64,000 nt of DNA from Algoriphagus chordae (GCF_003254055.1 NZ_QKZT01000008.1:62001-126000), one strand, 5' to 3'. Positions 43,659 to 53,787 are shown, counted from the stretch's first letter. Notes: generated by a model not told the origin, from the letters alone. A program made the numbers and translations.

Positions 43659-45539
43659 ATGAAAAATCTGTATAACATATTCCTGACTCTCCTGTTGGTC
43701 ATGGTCGTATCCGTTTCTTTTTCTCAAGAGAAAAGCATCATCGATCAGCTGGATGAAGTCGCTATTGTCGATCAAAAAGTTATGATGCCCATGCGAGATG
43801 GCGTCAGACTGGCTACTGATATCTACCGTCCCAAAGGCGATGGTAAATATCCAATAGTATTTTCCAGAACTCCCTATAATTTCAATACCTGGGGAAATGG
43901 AGAGCTAAATACCCGTACCATGCAAGCAGCCCTTTCCTGGGTAGAAAAAGGCTATGCATACGTAGTACAAAATGAGCGTGGAAGATATTTCTCTGAAGGG
44001 GAATGGGATATCCTCGGTCTTCCCTTGACAGATGGTTACGATGCCTTTGAGTGGATGTCCAAGCAATCCTGGAGTAATGGAAAAGTTGGGACGCTAGGTT
44101 GCTCCTCTACTGCCGAATGGCAAATGGCTGTGGCTTCACTTGATCACCCTGCCTTAGGAGCAATGGTTCCACAGGGCTTTGGTGCAGGTGTAGGCAAAGT
44201 TGGAGATTTCTGGGAACAAGGCAACTGGTACCGTGGAGGTGCTGGTCAGATGCTTTTTACCAACTGGCTTTATAGTGTTCAACATGATCCAATGGCTCCG
44301 AAACTACCAAAAGGAATCAGCCAAAAAGACTTACTTAGACTTCAGCGATTCTATGACATGTCTCCTGAGTACCCAAGAATTGATTCTAAGGAAGCTTTAA
44401 GTCATCTTCCTATCCAGGACATTATCAAAAATCAACATGGTCCAATGGGGATCTACGAAGAGATGATCACCCGTAAACCAAATGATCCAAAATGGTTTAA
44501 AAGCGGATTATATAATGACGAGATGCCTTTTGACAAGCCTAGTTTCTGGTTTGTATCTTGGTTTGACGTATCCTCTGGGCCTAACATTGCTATGTTCAAT
44601 CATGCAAGAGAGAATGCCGTTTCTCAACTGGCTAGAGACAATCAGTACTTAGTAATTGCTCCAGTGATGCACTGTTCCTATACTCGTGCTTCTGAAAACA
44701 CGATGGTGGGCGACCTAAGCGTAGGTGATGCTAGATTAAACTACGATGAAATCATTACAGCTTGGTTTGATCTATGGCTAAAAGGCGAAAAGTCTGAAAC
44801 AATGGAGGCAATGCCTAGAGTACAATATTACACCATGGGATCAAACAAATGGCAGACTAGCGATGTTTGGCCTCCTGCTAATACAGAAATGACACCTTAC
44901 TATCTTAATTCTGAAGGCAAAGCAAATTCACTAAATGGAGATGGGGTTCTAACTCCCAAAAAACCTAAAAAAGACAATCCTGACACCTTCAAATACGACC
45001 CAATGAATCCAGTGACTTCCCATGGAGGAAATGTCTGTTGTACAGGCAACGCTGTCGTAGGCGGATCTTTTGATCAATCTGAAATGGAAATGCGGGACGA
45101 TATTCTGGTTTATACTTCAGATGTATTAGAAGAAGGAATTGAAGTTTCTGGTTTTATAGAATCCTACTTATATCTATCCTCTGATGCCAAAGATACCGAC
45201 GTTACTATCAAATTGATAGACGTGCATCCTGATGGAAAAGCCTTCAATTTGGACGAAACAATCCAGCGAGTAAGGTATAGAGAAGGCTATGACAAGGAAG
45301 TTTGGATGGAAGATGGCAAAGTCTATGAAGTAAAAATGACGCCTATGAGTACTTCCAATTACTTTGGAAAAGGACACAAAATCAGAATTGAAGTGAGTAG
45401 CTCCAACTTCCCGCGTTTTGACAGAAACATGAATACAGGCGGAAACACCTATGATGAAACAGAAGGTGTGGTAGCTACCAACTCCATTCATCACGGAGCA
45501 AAAAGCCTGAGTAGAATCGTATTACCGATCGTACAGTAA
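43659..45539 (+). CDS. CocE/NonD-family hydrolase (X-Pro dipeptidyl-peptidase S15 type)
   Basis: Exported serine hydrolase of 626 residues. The start is the ATG at 43659, giving a normal signal peptide (ends VSFSQE); a TTG at 43638 would add seven residues. The alpha/beta core (about 40-390) has [23 protein letters not shown], the nucleophile in [12 protein letters not shown], an Asp in [10 protein letters not shown] and a His in VMHCSYTR; a C-terminal jelly-roll (about 400-620; [29 protein letters not shown]) completes the S15/CocE layout. Members cleave X-Pro dipeptides, glutaryl-amides or esters. It is closed by a terminator and followed by the third SusC/SusD pair. Confidence 0.9.
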   Translation: MKNLYNIFLTLLLVMVVSVSFSQEKSIIDQLDEVAIVDQKVMMPMRDGVRLATDIYRPKGDGKYPIVFSRTPYNFNTWGNGELNTRTMQAALSWVEKGYAYVVQNERGRYFSEGEWDILGLPLTDGYDAFEWMSKQSWSNGKVGTLGCSSTAEWQMAVASLDHPALGAMVPQGFGAGVGKVGDFWEQGNWYRGGAGQMLFTNWLYSVQHDPMAPKLPKGISQKDLLRLQRFYDMSPEYPRIDSKEALSHLPIQDIIKNQHGPMGIYEEMITRKPNDPKWFKSGLYNDEMPFDKPSFWFVSWFDVSSGPNIAMFNHARENAVSQLARDNQYLVIAPVMHCSYTRASENTMVGDLSVGDARLNYDEIITAWFDLWLKGEKSETMEAMPRVQYYTMGSNKWQTSDVWPPANTEMTPYYLNSEGKANSLNGDGVLTPKKPKKDNPDTFKYDPMNPVTSHGGNVCCTGNAVVGGSFDQSEMEMRDDILVYTSDVLEEGIEVSGFIESYLYLSSDAKDTDVTIKLIDVHPDGKAFNLDETIQRVRYREGYDKEVWMEDGKVYEVKMTPMSTSNYFGKGHKIRIEVSSSNFPRFDRNMNTGGNTYDETEGVVATNSIHHGAKSLSRIVLPIVQ

Positions 45540-45575
45540 AATTCTGAAAATTCACACCTATTCAGCACAAAAAAT

Positions 45576-45602
45576 GGAGAGATTAAAACCTCTCCTTTTT
45601 TT
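45576..45602 (+). terminator. Terminator after the CocE-type gene
   Basis: Stem GGAGAG / CTCTCC with an 8-base AT loop followed by seven T, about 36 bases after the stop. Confidence 0.85.
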
Positions 45603-45753
45603 GTACCGTTTTTTCAAACCTAGTGCAGAATAATACTAATTATACTCTTAATTATCCTCTTGTATAAAAAGGTCAAAGATTTTAAGTGACTAAGTAAGGT
45701 ATGAGTCAATTTTTTCGGATTTTAAAGTAAGCGTACACTTTAACCCTAAAAAT

Positions 45754-48726
45754 ATGATTTACAAACCTTTACTCACTTTAGTATTCCTTATCCTTTCGGT
45801 AGGAATATCACAGGCCCAATATGCTGTAACAGGCAATGTGTCTGATGAACGTACAGGCGAAGCCTTGATCGGAGCTAGTCTTCTGATCAAAGGAACTACT
45901 TCAGGAACCATCACTGATTTGGATGGCAACTTCAATCTTCCGGTAAATAGCCAAGAGGAATTCGAATTGGTCGTTTCTTCAATAGGCTATATTTCTCAGA
46001 CCATTAAGGTCTCAGCAAATCAATCAACCCTAACAATTCTGCTCAAGGAAGAGTCAACAAACCTGGATGAGGTAGTAGTAACAGGTTTAGTGTCCTCAGT
46101 CAAGCGTAGTAATCTCGCCAATGCAGTCTCAACAGTATCGGCTAGGGATCTAACGGGGACGACGACTATTCAGACAGCTGATGGCGCACTCTATGGAAAA
46201 GTAGCAGGTGCGACCATCCGTTCTAATGGCGGCGCTCCCGGCGGAGGGATGTCAATCCAACTTCGAGGAATCTCGAGTTTGACAGGTGCTTCACAGCCAC
46301 TGATTATTGTAGATGGAGTTTATATCAACAACTCCTTCCAAAGTACAGGCCGAGCTGCAGTCTCTGGTGCCGGTGGATCCAATCAAGATGATGGATCCAA
46401 TAGATTAGCGGATTTGAATCCTGCGGATATTGAAAATATAGAAGTGCTAAAGGGACCATCTGCCTCAGCCATTTACGGTACCCGAGCCAATGCTGGAGTA
46501 ATTATCATCACAACTAAAAGAGGCGTAGAAGGCAGGACTAATGTTTCAATCTCTCAGGATATTGGTTTTGCAAATCCCTTGAGATTACTTGGAGTAGATG
46601 ATTGGTCTGTGGATAAAATAAATTATTTCTTCCCAGAGCAAACTCGCGCAACTGAGATTGAGCGATTTACTGAAGCACAAGCCACCAACACATTTATCGA
46701 CTACGAGGATTATTTCTACAACAATAAAGCAACATTGTTGAACACCAGGCTAAATATTTCTGGTGGAGATGATAGAACAAAATTCTTCGTTTCTGGAAAT
46801 ATCACGTCAGAAGATGGAACTATCAAGCGGACAGGATTTGATCGCTACTCCATTCGAGCCAATATCGATCATAAAATAGCTGATTGGATTAAAATCGGAG
46901 TTTCTTCAAACTACATTAATTCATCCACGGATAGAGGGTTCACCGGCAACCAAAACAACTCAGGAGCTAGTATTGGATATAGTATCGCTTATACTCCAAA
47001 CTATTATGACTTGAGAAGAAACGAGGATGGCACCTACCCTAGCAATCCTTACTTTTCCGAAAACCCAGTAGCAGTGACGGATTTTGGTGAAAATAACTCC
47101 ACCGTAAATCGATTCATTCAAGCATTTACGCTGGACCTAGATATACTAAAAACTGATCGGCATTTCCTAAAAGCCCAAATCTCTGGAGGTTTGGACTTTG
47201 TAAATAATGCAACAGAGGTATATCTCCCAGAATTCTTGCAGTATCAGCAATCTCAGGCAAATCCTGGAGATATTTTCGTGGGTAGACAGGAAAGCCTGAA
47301 TACTAATTTTCAAGCAGCTTTGGTTTACAACTGGAATATTGGCAGAGTTAATATGAACTCTCAGGCCGGTATGGTTCGACTGGATTTCCAAAATCATTCC
47401 TTATTCAACAGAGGTAGAGGATTGGTACCAGGACAAAAGAACCTCAAGCAGGCCGCTGTTCAAGAAATCAACAGTGAGTTTATGAGTGAAGTCCAAGAAG
47501 CAGGAGTTTTCCTTCAACAGGAAATGAATTTTGAGGACAAAATCATTGGTACGGTGGGCATTAGATGGGATAAGTCCAGTTTGAATGGAGACCCAAATCA
47601 GTTCTTTGCTTTCCCAAGAGCATCCATGGCTGTCAACATCGCAAACTTTGATTTTTGGAATAGTGCTGTTGTCACCATGTTGAAACCTCGTATCGCCTAC
47701 GGTGAAACTGCTGGTCCAGTTCCATTTGGATCAACTTATACTCCACTTGGTGGCACAAACATCGGTGGCCTTTTGGGCTCTACTGTTGCGACATCTATAG
47801 GAAATACTAATATACTTCCAGAAACTGCTTCAGAATTAGAGTTCGGAATTGATGCTGGTTTCTTCAACAGCAGATTAAGTATAGAAGCCACTTACTATAT
47901 CAAAAACACACAGAACAATATACAGAACCTGAACCTGGCTCCTTCTACTGGAGTGAATACAACTCCTAGTAATGAGGCTGAGCTTTCTAACAAAGGAGTG
48001 GAATTAGGAATATCTGGTACCATTCTAGAGAAATCCAATATCAGATGGTTCTCTAGGGTCTTATTCTGGAAAAACACTATCGAGATGACTAGGTTAGGTA
48101 TTCCTACCTATTTGTCAGGTGGATTTGGTTCTGGACTAGGCACTTTCCTATATGCAGAAGGCTACTCACCTACTACCATCGTAGGTACTCCGGCTGATCC
48201 TTCCGTACCTGGAGGCTTTACGATCTGGGGAAATGCACAGCCTGACTTCAACCTGTCATTCTACAACTCATTACAGTTATTCAAAGGGCTAGAACTTTCT
48301 GTTTTGGTAGACTGGAGAAAAGCGGGAAGTAACATCAACTTAACCTCATTCTTGGCTGATGGTGGTGGAACTACCAAAGGTTGGTTTGATGACGATAATG
48401 GTGATGGAATTCCAAACGGTAGGCAACGTGAACCAGAGCCGTATAATAATGCAGGCCGATGGGTTCAAGATGCAAGTTTTGTAAAAATCAGAGAGATCGG
48501 ATTGTATTACACCATTCCGAGAGCCACTATCAATGACTGGTTTAGTGGAGCAGTACAAGGAATCAAAGTAGGTGCATCTGCAAACAATGCGTTTCTATTT
48601 ACCGAATATCAGGGTTACGATCCTGAGACCTCTACTTTCGGAGCTCAAGCGGTGCAGAACAACGTGGACATTGCTCCATACCCTACATCGAGGAGAATTT
48701 TCTTTCACCTAACCCTTGACTTTTAA
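45754..48726 (+). CDS. SusC/RagA-family TonB-linked outer-membrane transporter
   Basis: Third SusC, 990 residues. Signal peptide ends near SQAQY (about 22); CarboxypepD_reg domain about 24-105 (GTTSGTITDLDGNF); TonB box LDEVVVTG near 107; plug with VAGATIRSNGGAPGGGMSIQLRGISS, PLIIVDGVYI and EVLKGPSASAIYGTRANAGVIIITTKRG; then the barrel to the terminal RRIFFHLTLDF strand. No STN domain. The susD gene starts 12 bases after the stop. The gene sits 28 residues' worth beyond a terminator that ends the CocE hydrolase gene, so it has its own promoter within 45603-45753, where no clear box was found. Confidence 0.97.
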   Translation: MIYKPLLTLVFLILSVGISQAQYAVTGNVSDERTGEALIGASLLIKGTTSGTITDLDGNFNLPVNSQEEFELVVSSIGYISQTIKVSANQSTLTILLKEESTNLDEVVVTGLVSSVKRSNLANAVSTVSARDLTGTTTIQTADGALYGKVAGATIRSNGGAPGGGMSIQLRGISSLTGASQPLIIVDGVYINNSFQSTGRAAVSGAGGSNQDDGSNRLADLNPADIENIEVLKGPSASAIYGTRANAGVIIITTKRGVEGRTNVSISQDIGFANPLRLLGVDDWSVDKINYFFPEQTRATEIERFTEAQATNTFIDYEDYFYNNKATLLNTRLNISGGDDRTKFFVSGNITSEDGTIKRTGFDRYSIRANIDHKIADWIKIGVSSNYINSSTDRGFTGNQNNSGASIGYSIAYTPNYYDLRRNEDGTYPSNPYFSENPVAVTDFGENNSTVNRFIQAFTLDLDILKTDRHFLKAQISGGLDFVNNATEVYLPEFLQYQQSQANPGDIFVGRQESLNTNFQAALVYNWNIGRVNMNSQAGMVRLDFQNHSLFNRGRGLVPGQKNLKQAAVQEINSEFMSEVQEAGVFLQQEMNFEDKIIGTVGIRWDKSSLNGDPNQFFAFPRASMAVNIANFDFWNSAVVTMLKPRIAYGETAGPVPFGSTYTPLGGTNIGGLLGSTVATSIGNTNILPETASELEFGIDAGFFNSRLSIEATYYIKNTQNNIQNLNLAPSTGVNTTPSNEAELSNKGVELGISGTILEKSNIRWFSRVLFWKNTIEMTRLGIPTYLSGGFGSGLGTFLYAEGYSPTTIVGTPADPSVPGGFTIWGNAQPDFNLSFYNSLQLFKGLELSVLVDWRKAGSNINLTSFLADGGGTTKGWFDDDNGDGIPNGRQREPEPYNNAGRWVQDASFVKIREIGLYYTIPRATINDWFSGAVQGIKVGASANNAFLFTEYQGYDPETSTFGAQAVQNNVDIAPYPTSRRIFFHLTLDF

Positions 48727-48738
48727 TTAGCAGAAATC

Positions 48739-50118
48739 ATGAAAAAATTAACTATAAAAACATCAGTTCTAGCGATTGCTGCAGCATTCTTTACAAGTTG
48801 CAATCCTTTTCACATAGATGAAATACAGGATCCAAACAATCCTTCAGTGGAAAGTGTCAGTAATAACGCTACTCAACAGCAGATTCAGTTTTTGGTCACT
48901 GGATTGGAATCCAGACATAGAGGATATGTCAGTAATGTCACCAGAGCTTGGGGCACCTTCGGTCGCGAGATCTGGAATCTAAATGCTTCAGATCCTAGAA
49001 ATCAAACCGATTGGCTTGGACAAAATGGTAGAGTCCCTGATAGATCCTATTTTGGATTTGGAAATACAGGAGGCGGTTCCTGGGCAACACCGTATCAAGC
49101 TATTAAGCAGGCAGATGTACTCATAGTAGCAGGAGAAAACACAGAAAACATATCTGTAGAATCCAAAAGTGCAGTAATTGGATTTGCGAAAACAATCCAA
49201 GGTTTTCAATTTATGATCCCGGCCAACTGGGTATATTCCAATGGAATACGTGTAGATGTCAAAGACCCGCTTAATCCAGGGCCATTTGTACCCTATGATC
49301 AAGCATTGGCTGCAATCAAAGGTATTTTAGACGAAGGAGATCAGGCTTTACAAGCTGCCGGATCAGGGGATTTCCCTTTTACGCTTACCAGTGGATTTGA
49401 GGATTTCAACACGATACCGAAATTGCGACAAGTTAATCGTGCTATTACGGCTAGACTGGATGCTTATCGAAAAGATTGGCAAGGAGTACTCACGGCTTTG
49501 GATGCATCATTTATGGATATGAATGGAGACCTGAATGCCGGTCCTGCACATCCATATGGAGCAGCTCCGGATGTTTTCAATCCAATTTACTACGTACCTA
49601 ATGCTCCTGTCAATTCGATCATTGTAGTACATCCTTCTATGCTGGATGATGCTACGCCAAATGACAAAAGAGTGGCTGAGAAATTCTTCAAACGAGATGA
49701 GCCAGTACTGGTAACTACAGATGCTGGGGCTCTGGTAGGAGAATATCAGGATGGACGCTGGGAATCCAATACGGACCCAATTCCTTTTATCCGCAATGAA
49801 GAGCTAATCCTTCTCAAAGCCGAGGCACATGCACAGCTAGATCAAACTTCAGAGGCTGTAGCCGCGATCAATGTAATTCGTACTGCAGCTGGAATAGGAA
49901 GCTATGCAGGTAGCACCAGCAAGGATGCGCTTATCGATGAGATCTTGTATCAAAGAAGGTACTCTCTCTGGGCTGAGCCTTGGGGACATAGATGGATAGA
50001 TGCTAGACGTTATGATCGATTGGGTGAGATCGACACCTCTTATGACTCGGGAACGATCTTCACTGAATTCCCTCATCCACAAGCTGAGCTAAGCTGGGAT
50101 GAGTACAAGGGGGATTAA
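48739..50118 (+). CDS. RagB/SusD-family outer-membrane lipoprotein
   Basis: Partner lipoprotein of 459 residues. The lipobox is FTSC with Cys21, followed by NPFHIDEIQDPNNPS. SusD traits: ATPYQAIKQADVLIVAGEN (about 110), a TPR-like helical core, FIRNEELILLKAEAHAQL (about 350) and RRYSLWAEPWGHRWIDARRYDRL (about 410). It is one of the shorter SusD-like proteins. Translated 12 bases after the susC stop; the operon ends at the hairpin 50141-50170. Confidence 0.95.
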   Translation: MKKLTIKTSVLAIAAAFFTSCNPFHIDEIQDPNNPSVESVSNNATQQQIQFLVTGLESRHRGYVSNVTRAWGTFGREIWNLNASDPRNQTDWLGQNGRVPDRSYFGFGNTGGGSWATPYQAIKQADVLIVAGENTENISVESKSAVIGFAKTIQGFQFMIPANWVYSNGIRVDVKDPLNPGPFVPYDQALAAIKGILDEGDQALQAAGSGDFPFTLTSGFEDFNTIPKLRQVNRAITARLDAYRKDWQGVLTALDASFMDMNGDLNAGPAHPYGAAPDVFNPIYYVPNAPVNSIIVVHPSMLDDATPNDKRVAEKFFKRDEPVLVTTDAGALVGEYQDGRWESNTDPIPFIRNEELILLKAEAHAQLDQTSEAVAAINVIRTAAGIGSYAGSTSKDALIDEILYQRRYSLWAEPWGHRWIDARRYDRLGEIDTSYDSGTIFTEFPHPQAELSWDEYKGD

Positions 50119-50140
50119 CAGGTCAAAGAATGTATTACTT

Positions 50141-50170
50141 AAAGGGAAGCTGGAAACGGCTTCCCTTTTT
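50141..50170 (+). terminator. Terminator of the third susC-susD operon
   Basis: Stem AAAGGGAAGC / GCTTCCCTTT with an 8-base loop and a T tract, 22 bases after the susD stop. Confidence 0.9.
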
Positions 50171-50281
50171 ACATTACGAAGGTTATTAGGCACTATACTA
50201 AAGATTGATTATTTTCAAAACAGTAAATCAATTGGTCAAAAAGGGAATAACTGCACATCTCCAACATTTTGAAATAAGAAT

Positions 50282-50647
50282 ATGACAACTACAGCCAAAC
50301 ACGATGCCCGATTTGCGACAATGACATTTTCATCGGTATATCCCCACTATATCACAAAGGTTGAGAAAAAAGGTAGAACAAAGGAAGAGTTACACCAGTT
50401 AATCGAGTGGCTGACGGGCTTTGATGATGAGAAGATCCAGAAGCTGATTGAAGAAAAAGTGACTTTTGAGACATTCTTTGAGAAAGCAAAACTGAACCCC
50501 AATGCCCCACTTATTACTGGAATGATTTGCGGATATAGAATAGAAGAAATTGAAACTCCCTTGACTAAGCAAGTTCGATACTTAGATAAATTGGTTGACG
50601 AGTTGGCAAAAGGAAGGAAGATGGAGAAGATTTTAAGAAAAGGATAA
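50282..50647 (+). CDS. DUF2200-domain protein
   Basis: Cytosolic protein of 121 residues. The opening [29 protein letters not shown], the WLTGFDD block and the long [39 protein letters not shown] block are diagnostic of DUF2200 (YdhG/YjdF-neighbouring small proteins), which has no known reaction but often lies in single-gene accessory positions. The dehydrogenase gene begins 26 bases after the stop and could be co-transcribed. Confidence 0.88.
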   Translation: MTTTAKHDARFATMTFSSVYPHYITKVEKKGRTKEELHQLIEWLTGFDDEKIQKLIEEKVTFETFFEKAKLNPNAPLITGMICGYRIEEIETPLTKQVRYLDKLVDELAKGRKMEKILRKG

Positions 50648-50673
50648 GAATACTTGTTGACCAAACTCTACCC

Positions 50674-51648
50674 ATGAAAGCTATTCAATTTGAGAAGTAC
50701 GGATTACCTGAAGAGGTACTAGCATTAAAAGAAGTAGCAAAGCCGAGTCCAAAGGAAAACGAAGTACTGATTAAAATTCACGCTACGGCGATCAATGATT
50801 ATGACTGGAGTATCGTTCGTGGCAAGCCCTATTTGTATAGATTGATGTTTGGGCTATCCAAACCTAAAAACCCAATTGCAGGCATGGAACTGGCTGGTGT
50901 AGTTGAGGGAATTGGTTCAAAGGTACGCAAACTGAAAATTGGGGATGTTGTATATGGAGATATATCACAGCATGGATTTGGGACATTTGCCGAGTATATC
51001 AGTATTCACGAGGATGCAGTAATTATCAAACCCAATGAATTAAGTTTTGAAACTGCGACGGCTATCCCCCATGCTTCTACCCTAGCCCTGCAAGCGCTTA
51101 GAGGAATAGGGAAACTAAAACAAGGCCAAAAAACACTCATTAACGGCGGTGGCGGTGGTGTAGGAACCATTGGGCTTCAACTAGCAAAACTCCATCACTG
51201 TGAGGTCACCGGAGTAGATTCAGCCGAGAAATTAACCATGATGAAATCCCTCGGCTATGACCAAGTGATGGATTACAAAAAAGTGGACTTTACGAAAACA
51301 GGAGAACTCTATGATCTCATTCTGGATTGCAAATCAAGCAAATCTCCATTCTCCTATTTGAGAGCCTTAAAGCCAACTGGAATCTATGTGACCATTGGTG
51401 GCAACCTCACCAGCTTAATTTCAATACTTATTTGGGGTAAGATATTCTCCTTGTTCTCTGCAAAAAGACTTCAAATCCTCAGTCTAAAACCAAATGAAGG
51501 GCTGGATGAAATCGCCCAACTCGTAATCCAAAATAAAATCCAGCCTCAAATAGACGGCCGCTATCCTTTAGAAGACACAGCCAGACTTATTCAGTACTTC
51601 GGTGAAGGAAAGCATAAAGGGAAGGTTGTGATTAAGGTTAATCAATAA
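50674..51648 (+). CDS. MDR-family NAD(P)-dependent dehydrogenase (quinone-oxidoreductase type)
   Basis: Cytosolic oxidoreductase of 324 residues. The N-terminal GroES-like domain (KEVAKPSPKENEVLIKIHATAINDYDW, NPIAGMELAGVVEGIGSKV) is followed by a Rossmann domain with the dinucleotide loop INGGGGGVGTIGLQLAKLH (about 148-166). It lacks the Cys/His residues of the catalytic zinc site and so belongs with the zinc-free quinone reductase-like branch; NADPH is the more common cofactor there. The exact substrate is unknown. A 93-base copy of its 3' end lies at 52542-52634. Confidence 0.92.
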   Translation: MKAIQFEKYGLPEEVLALKEVAKPSPKENEVLIKIHATAINDYDWSIVRGKPYLYRLMFGLSKPKNPIAGMELAGVVEGIGSKVRKLKIGDVVYGDISQHGFGTFAEYISIHEDAVIIKPNELSFETATAIPHASTLALQALRGIGKLKQGQKTLINGGGGGVGTIGLQLAKLHHCEVTGVDSAEKLTMMKSLGYDQVMDYKKVDFTKTGELYDLILDCKSSKSPFSYLRALKPTGIYVTIGGNLTSLISILIWGKIFSLFSAKRLQILSLKPNEGLDEIAQLVIQNKIQPQIDGRYPLEDTARLIQYFGEGKHKGKVVIKVNQ

Positions 51649-51900
51649 CCTGGTGAAGACTTTCGATATTATCTTTATGTACAGGATATAATCAAATCTT
51701 ACCAGCACTTTTCAGCACTTCGTCAAACTAGGTAATTATACAATATTTTAAAAATCAGCATTTTAAACTATTTTAGTTTAAATTTTATAAACAGTAGTAG
51801 GCAAGTAATTTTACTTGTTTTCAGAAAATACTATTAATTATTAATGTGCAGAAGCGAAGAGAGTCTAGAATAAAACAGACTTCAAGAAATAGCCTTCAAA

Positions 51901-52383
51901 ATGAAAAATCTTCTAATAGTCTTTGGAATTGTTTTGGGAAGTCACGGACTTATCGCGCAAAACATAGCTGAATCTGACAGCATACAAATTGTGAGCAAAA
52001 TTGACGATTGGAATAGGGCTTGGGAAATTAAGGATGTAGAATTGGCTTGTAAATGGTATTCTAATAACGCTGATTTTACTAATGCATTTGGGTTTAATCG
52101 AATTGGGCAATTGGAGATACAAAAGTATTTGACCGAAGTATTTGCATTTGGTTTTGTAATGTCCGGTGCTACAGAACAAACCTCATTGAAACTTAAACAA
52201 CTATCGGAAAAGGCTATTTTAGCAATTACTACTGTTGAGCGTGAAGGACAGAAAGCAGCAGACAACAAAAATTTAGGCACTCGAAGGACTACCCATTATC
52301 GAGTATTTGAAAAAACTGAAGAATGGAGAATCACGGCACACCTAGTTTCGGATGCCAGAAGCATTGACTCGGAAATCCATTAA
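51901..52383 (+). CDS. Exported NTF2-like (SnoaL/SgcJ-type) protein
   Basis: Protein of 160 residues with a signal peptide ending near residue 20 (IAQN). The IDDWNRAWEIKDVELACKWYSNNADFTNAFGF opening and the 'HYRVFEKTEEWRITAHLVSDAR' strand are typical of the SgcJ/EcaC branch of NTF2-like proteins, small-ligand binders or isomerases. It is a single gene bounded upstream by about 250 AT-rich bases with nothing recognised. It lies between the MDR dehydrogenase gene and a fragment of that gene, so it may have been brought in with a rearrangement. Bases 51959-51979 are identical to 55525-55545. Confidence 0.8.
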   Translation: MKNLLIVFGIVLGSHGLIAQNIAESDSIQIVSKIDDWNRAWEIKDVELACKWYSNNADFTNAFGFNRIGQLEIQKYLTEVFAFGFVMSGATEQTSLKLKQLSEKAILAITTVEREGQKAADNKNLGTRRTTHYRVFEKTEEWRITAHLVSDARSIDSEIH

Positions 52384-52541
52384 ACATGTTTATGTAAATT
52401 GTAAAATCTTCACTTTAGGACAAAAAAGTACTGCAGGAAATACCGATAGTGTAATCACTACCACCTCGATACAGCATGAAAGAAACACTATGAGTTAAAT
52501 TGAATGGCCTATGAAGGAGAATATTTCAGCCTTAATTAGAT

Positions 52542-52634
52542 GGTCCCTACTCTTTAGAAGATACAGCTAGACTTATTCAGTACTTCGGTGAAGGAAAGCA
52601 TAAAGGGAAGGTTGTGATTAAAGTGCTTGGGTAA
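52542..52634 (+). pseudogene. 3' remnant of an MDR dehydrogenase gene
   Basis: An open reading frame piece without a start that reads GPYSLEDTARLIQYFGEG and on to a TAA at 52632-52634. It matches the end of the dehydrogenase gene at 50674-51648; 52569-52621 is identical, base for base, to 51583-51635 (53 bases), and the upstream 27 bases are about 75% alike. It has no promoter or upstream coding part. It is best read as the surviving tail of a second copy lost by deletion, or a duplicated end produced on insertion of the sequence between. Confidence 0.88.
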
Positions 52635-52669
52635 TCAGGAGTAGACTTTTTTCCCTATTTTCACTCATA

Positions 52670-53242
52670 ATGACAGAACTCGAACAAAATATCACAAGCT
52701 ACTTTGGAGTCATGAAGGACGATAGTTTGCAAGCAATAAGCTCACGATTTCAGCCCGAAACCCTAAAAAAAGGAGACTTTTTACTAAAAACAGGAAAACC
52801 ATGCAACAAGCTTAGCTTTATTAAATCAGGGCTTTTGAGAGTCTATAAGCAAACTGAGGATAAGGAAGTCACGCAGTGGATTTCCACTCCTAGCTATTTT
52901 GTGACAGATCTTTCCAGTTTACTTTTTGGCAGCCCAGCACGCTGGAATATCCAAGCCTTGACGAATGCTGAGCTTTTTACCATCAGCGGAGGCAACTATA
53001 AGTCCATTGGGAATGTTGTCCCCAATTGGCATGAACTGGAAAAGCTATTTATTGCCAAATGCTTTACTACTCTGGAAGACCGGGTTTTCACCCACTTGTC
53101 CATGACAGCCGAAGAACGTTATACGCAGTTCTTTGAGTATAATAAGGAGCTTTTCAACCAGGTCCCACTCCAATATATCGCTTCCATGCTGGGAATGACT
53201 GCGGAAACCTTCAGTAGAATCAGAAATAAGCAACTCAGCTAA
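52670..53242 (+). CDS. Crp/Fnr-family transcriptional regulator
   Basis: Regulator of 190 residues. The N-terminal cyclic-nucleotide-binding-like domain (about 15-115) shows TLKKGDFLLKTGKPCNKLSFIKSGLLRVY; the C-terminal helix-turn-helix includes QVPLQYIASMLGMTAETFSRIRNKQ (about 163-188). No iron-sulfur Cys cluster of the Fnr type is present, and the ligand is unknown. This slim form, lacking a long C-terminus, is frequent in Bacteroidota next to single stress or redox genes. The start lies 36 bases after the dehydrogenase remnant; the DUF4260 gene follows after 72 bases and may be its target. Confidence 0.93.
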   Translation: MTELEQNITSYFGVMKDDSLQAISSRFQPETLKKGDFLLKTGKPCNKLSFIKSGLLRVYKQTEDKEVTQWISTPSYFVTDLSSLLFGSPARWNIQALTNAELFTISGGNYKSIGNVVPNWHELEKLFIAKCFTTLEDRVFTHLSMTAEERYTQFFEYNKELFNQVPLQYIASMLGMTAETFSRIRNKQLS

Positions 53243-53314
53243 ACTTCTTGATATTTATCAAGAGCGCTGTCCCTTCAGCTGCCCAATTTTACCTCCACAC
53301 TAATTCACCTAAAA

Positions 53315-53674
53315 ATGAGAGGCTTACTAAAATTGGAAGAGACTGGAATATTCCTCTTATCCGTTTATTTGTTCAGCACATTAGATTTTGCCTGGTGGTG
53401 GTTTCCAGCACTCTTGCTCCTACCTGATGTTGGAATGCTCGGGTATCTGATCAGCCCAAAGATTGGAGCATTCACTTATAATCTTCTCCATCACCGTTTG
53501 GTCGCTTCTGCTGTTGGTATTTATGGCCTGACTTTCGCAAATGAGTATTGGATATTAGCCGGGATAATCCTTTTTGCCCACATTTCCTTCGATAGAATCA
53601 TGGGCTATGGATTGAAATTCAACGATAGTTTTAACCATACGCATTTGGGAATGATTGGAAAAACCCAGAGATAA
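53315..53674 (+). CDS. DUF4260 membrane protein
   Basis: Membrane protein of 119 residues with about three to four helices (near 8-28, 28-48, 60-80, 80-100). The LLKLEETGIFLLSVYLF opening, WWWFPALLLLPDVGMLGYLISPKIGAFTYNLLHH and the late HISFDRIMGYGLKFNDSFNHTHLG match DUF4260 closely. Function is not known; the conserved His and Asp in the last block may bind metal. It lies downstream of the Crp/Fnr gene on the same strand. Confidence 0.9.
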   Translation: MRGLLKLEETGIFLLSVYLFSTLDFAWWWFPALLLLPDVGMLGYLISPKIGAFTYNLLHHRLVASAVGIYGLTFANEYWILAGIILFAHISFDRIMGYGLKFNDSFNHTHLGMIGKTQR

Positions 53675-53718
53675 TAATATCGCTGAAAACGTGAAAACCC
53701 AGAATGTTACTTCACCCA

Positions 53719-53781
53719 TTTTGATTATGTGAGGTTTATGCCTAGTTTTACAAACTGAACGTACGTGCAGTCAGTAACGTA
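53719..53781 (+). promoter_or_regulatory. Promoter and palindromic operator of the tetR-GNAT operon
   Basis: A Bacteroidota-type promoter can be drawn: TTTTG at 53719-53723, 19 bases, then TAGTTTTA at 53743-53750 (one mismatch to TAnnTTTG). Downstream, TACGT and ACGTA (53762-53766 and 53777-53781) form an inverted repeat with 10-base spacing inside TACGTGCAGTCAGTAACGTA. It ends 6 bases before the tetR ATG, so it is probably the autoregulatory site. Confidence 0.6.
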
Positions 53782-53787
53782 AATAGT

